Source of the DNA: Flavobacterium croceum DSM 17960
GTDB lineage: Bacteria > Bacteroidota > Bacteroidia > Flavobacteriales > Flavobacteriaceae
DNA: 64,000 nt
Direction of reading: 5' to 3'
NCBI RefSeq assembly: GCF_002917885.1
Contig: NZ_PQNY01000008.1
Coordinates: 62,001-126,000 of the forward strand
A program made the position numbers and the translations under genes. Shown here piece after piece: positions 64,000 through 64,000 of this stretch (positions within the stretch are counted from its first letter, which is position 1; each line of letters starts with the position of its first letter). Below the pieces are notes generated by a model. The model made no database searches and had not been told where the DNA came from. It saw only the letters and a list, made by a program, of their open reading frames with translations.

Positions 64000-64000
64000 T

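Overview
The window is low-GC DNA that reads as the chromosome of a member of the Flavobacteriia (Bacteroidota). Reasons: TAnnTTTG promoter -7 boxes stand in front of many genes on both strands; gldJ, porU and porV of gliding motility and the type IX secretion system (T9SS) lie together; four secreted proteins carry T9SS C-terminal sorting domains; and the tmRNA encodes a GENNYALAA tag typical of Bacteroidota. No insertion sequence, prophage, CRISPR array, tRNA or rRNA gene was seen. Genus cannot be settled from the sequence alone.

Layout. 1-8.9 kb: the 3' part of secA, a phosphate-selective-type porin, prmA-clpS, a small sulfur/metal group (two YeeE/YedE half-transporters and a heavy-metal-binding protein with a textbook Crp/Fnr-type palindrome), a lipoprotein, kdsA and an outer-membrane barrel protein. 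8.9-15.7 kb: a 2260-residue modular adhesin with six tandem Ig-like repeats and a type B T9SS signal. 16-25.5 kb: an M28 peptidase, a two-promoter group of membrane proteins (winged-helix regulator, Coq4-like, DUF1361, CreD) sharing one operator-like sequence, a sugar transporter with an endonuclease/phosphatase-fold protein, and a saccharopine-dehydrogenase-like enzyme. 25.5-35.6 kb: a serine hydrolase lipoprotein, tmRNA, a rhodanese divergent from marR-nitroreductase-YceI, a PabA/TrpG amidotransferase, a TetR-controlled TolC/HlyD/MFS efflux operon, and yaaA. 35.8-43.1 kb: a pRiA4b ORF-3-like protein, a nucleoid-associated protein, a gene-free stretch full of nested inverted repeats, and a 1694-residue IgGFc-binding-like T9SS protein. 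43.1-57.7 kb: miaE, a glycosyltransferase, murF, gldJ, porU, porV, cdd, pdhA, pdhC, xerD. 57.7-64 kb: a secreted protein often misnamed asparagine synthetase B, an XRE regulator facing two type A T9SS proteins, a palindromic dispersed repeat, dnaB and the 3' end of accA.

How it fits together. SecA moves precursors across the inner membrane. PorU (sortase) and PorV (outer-membrane shuttle) handle T9SS cargo, and at least four candidate cargo proteins are encoded here; GldJ belongs to the associated gliding machinery. The most interesting unexplained signals are regulatory: an identical inverted repeat overlapping the -7 boxes of two promoters around a winged-helix regulator (17.5 and 18.5 kb), paired palindromes at the marR and tetR promoters, a long palindrome between the XRE gene and a T9SS gene, a Crp/Fnr-like site near the sulfur/metal group, and the 37.55-37.8 kb repeat region.
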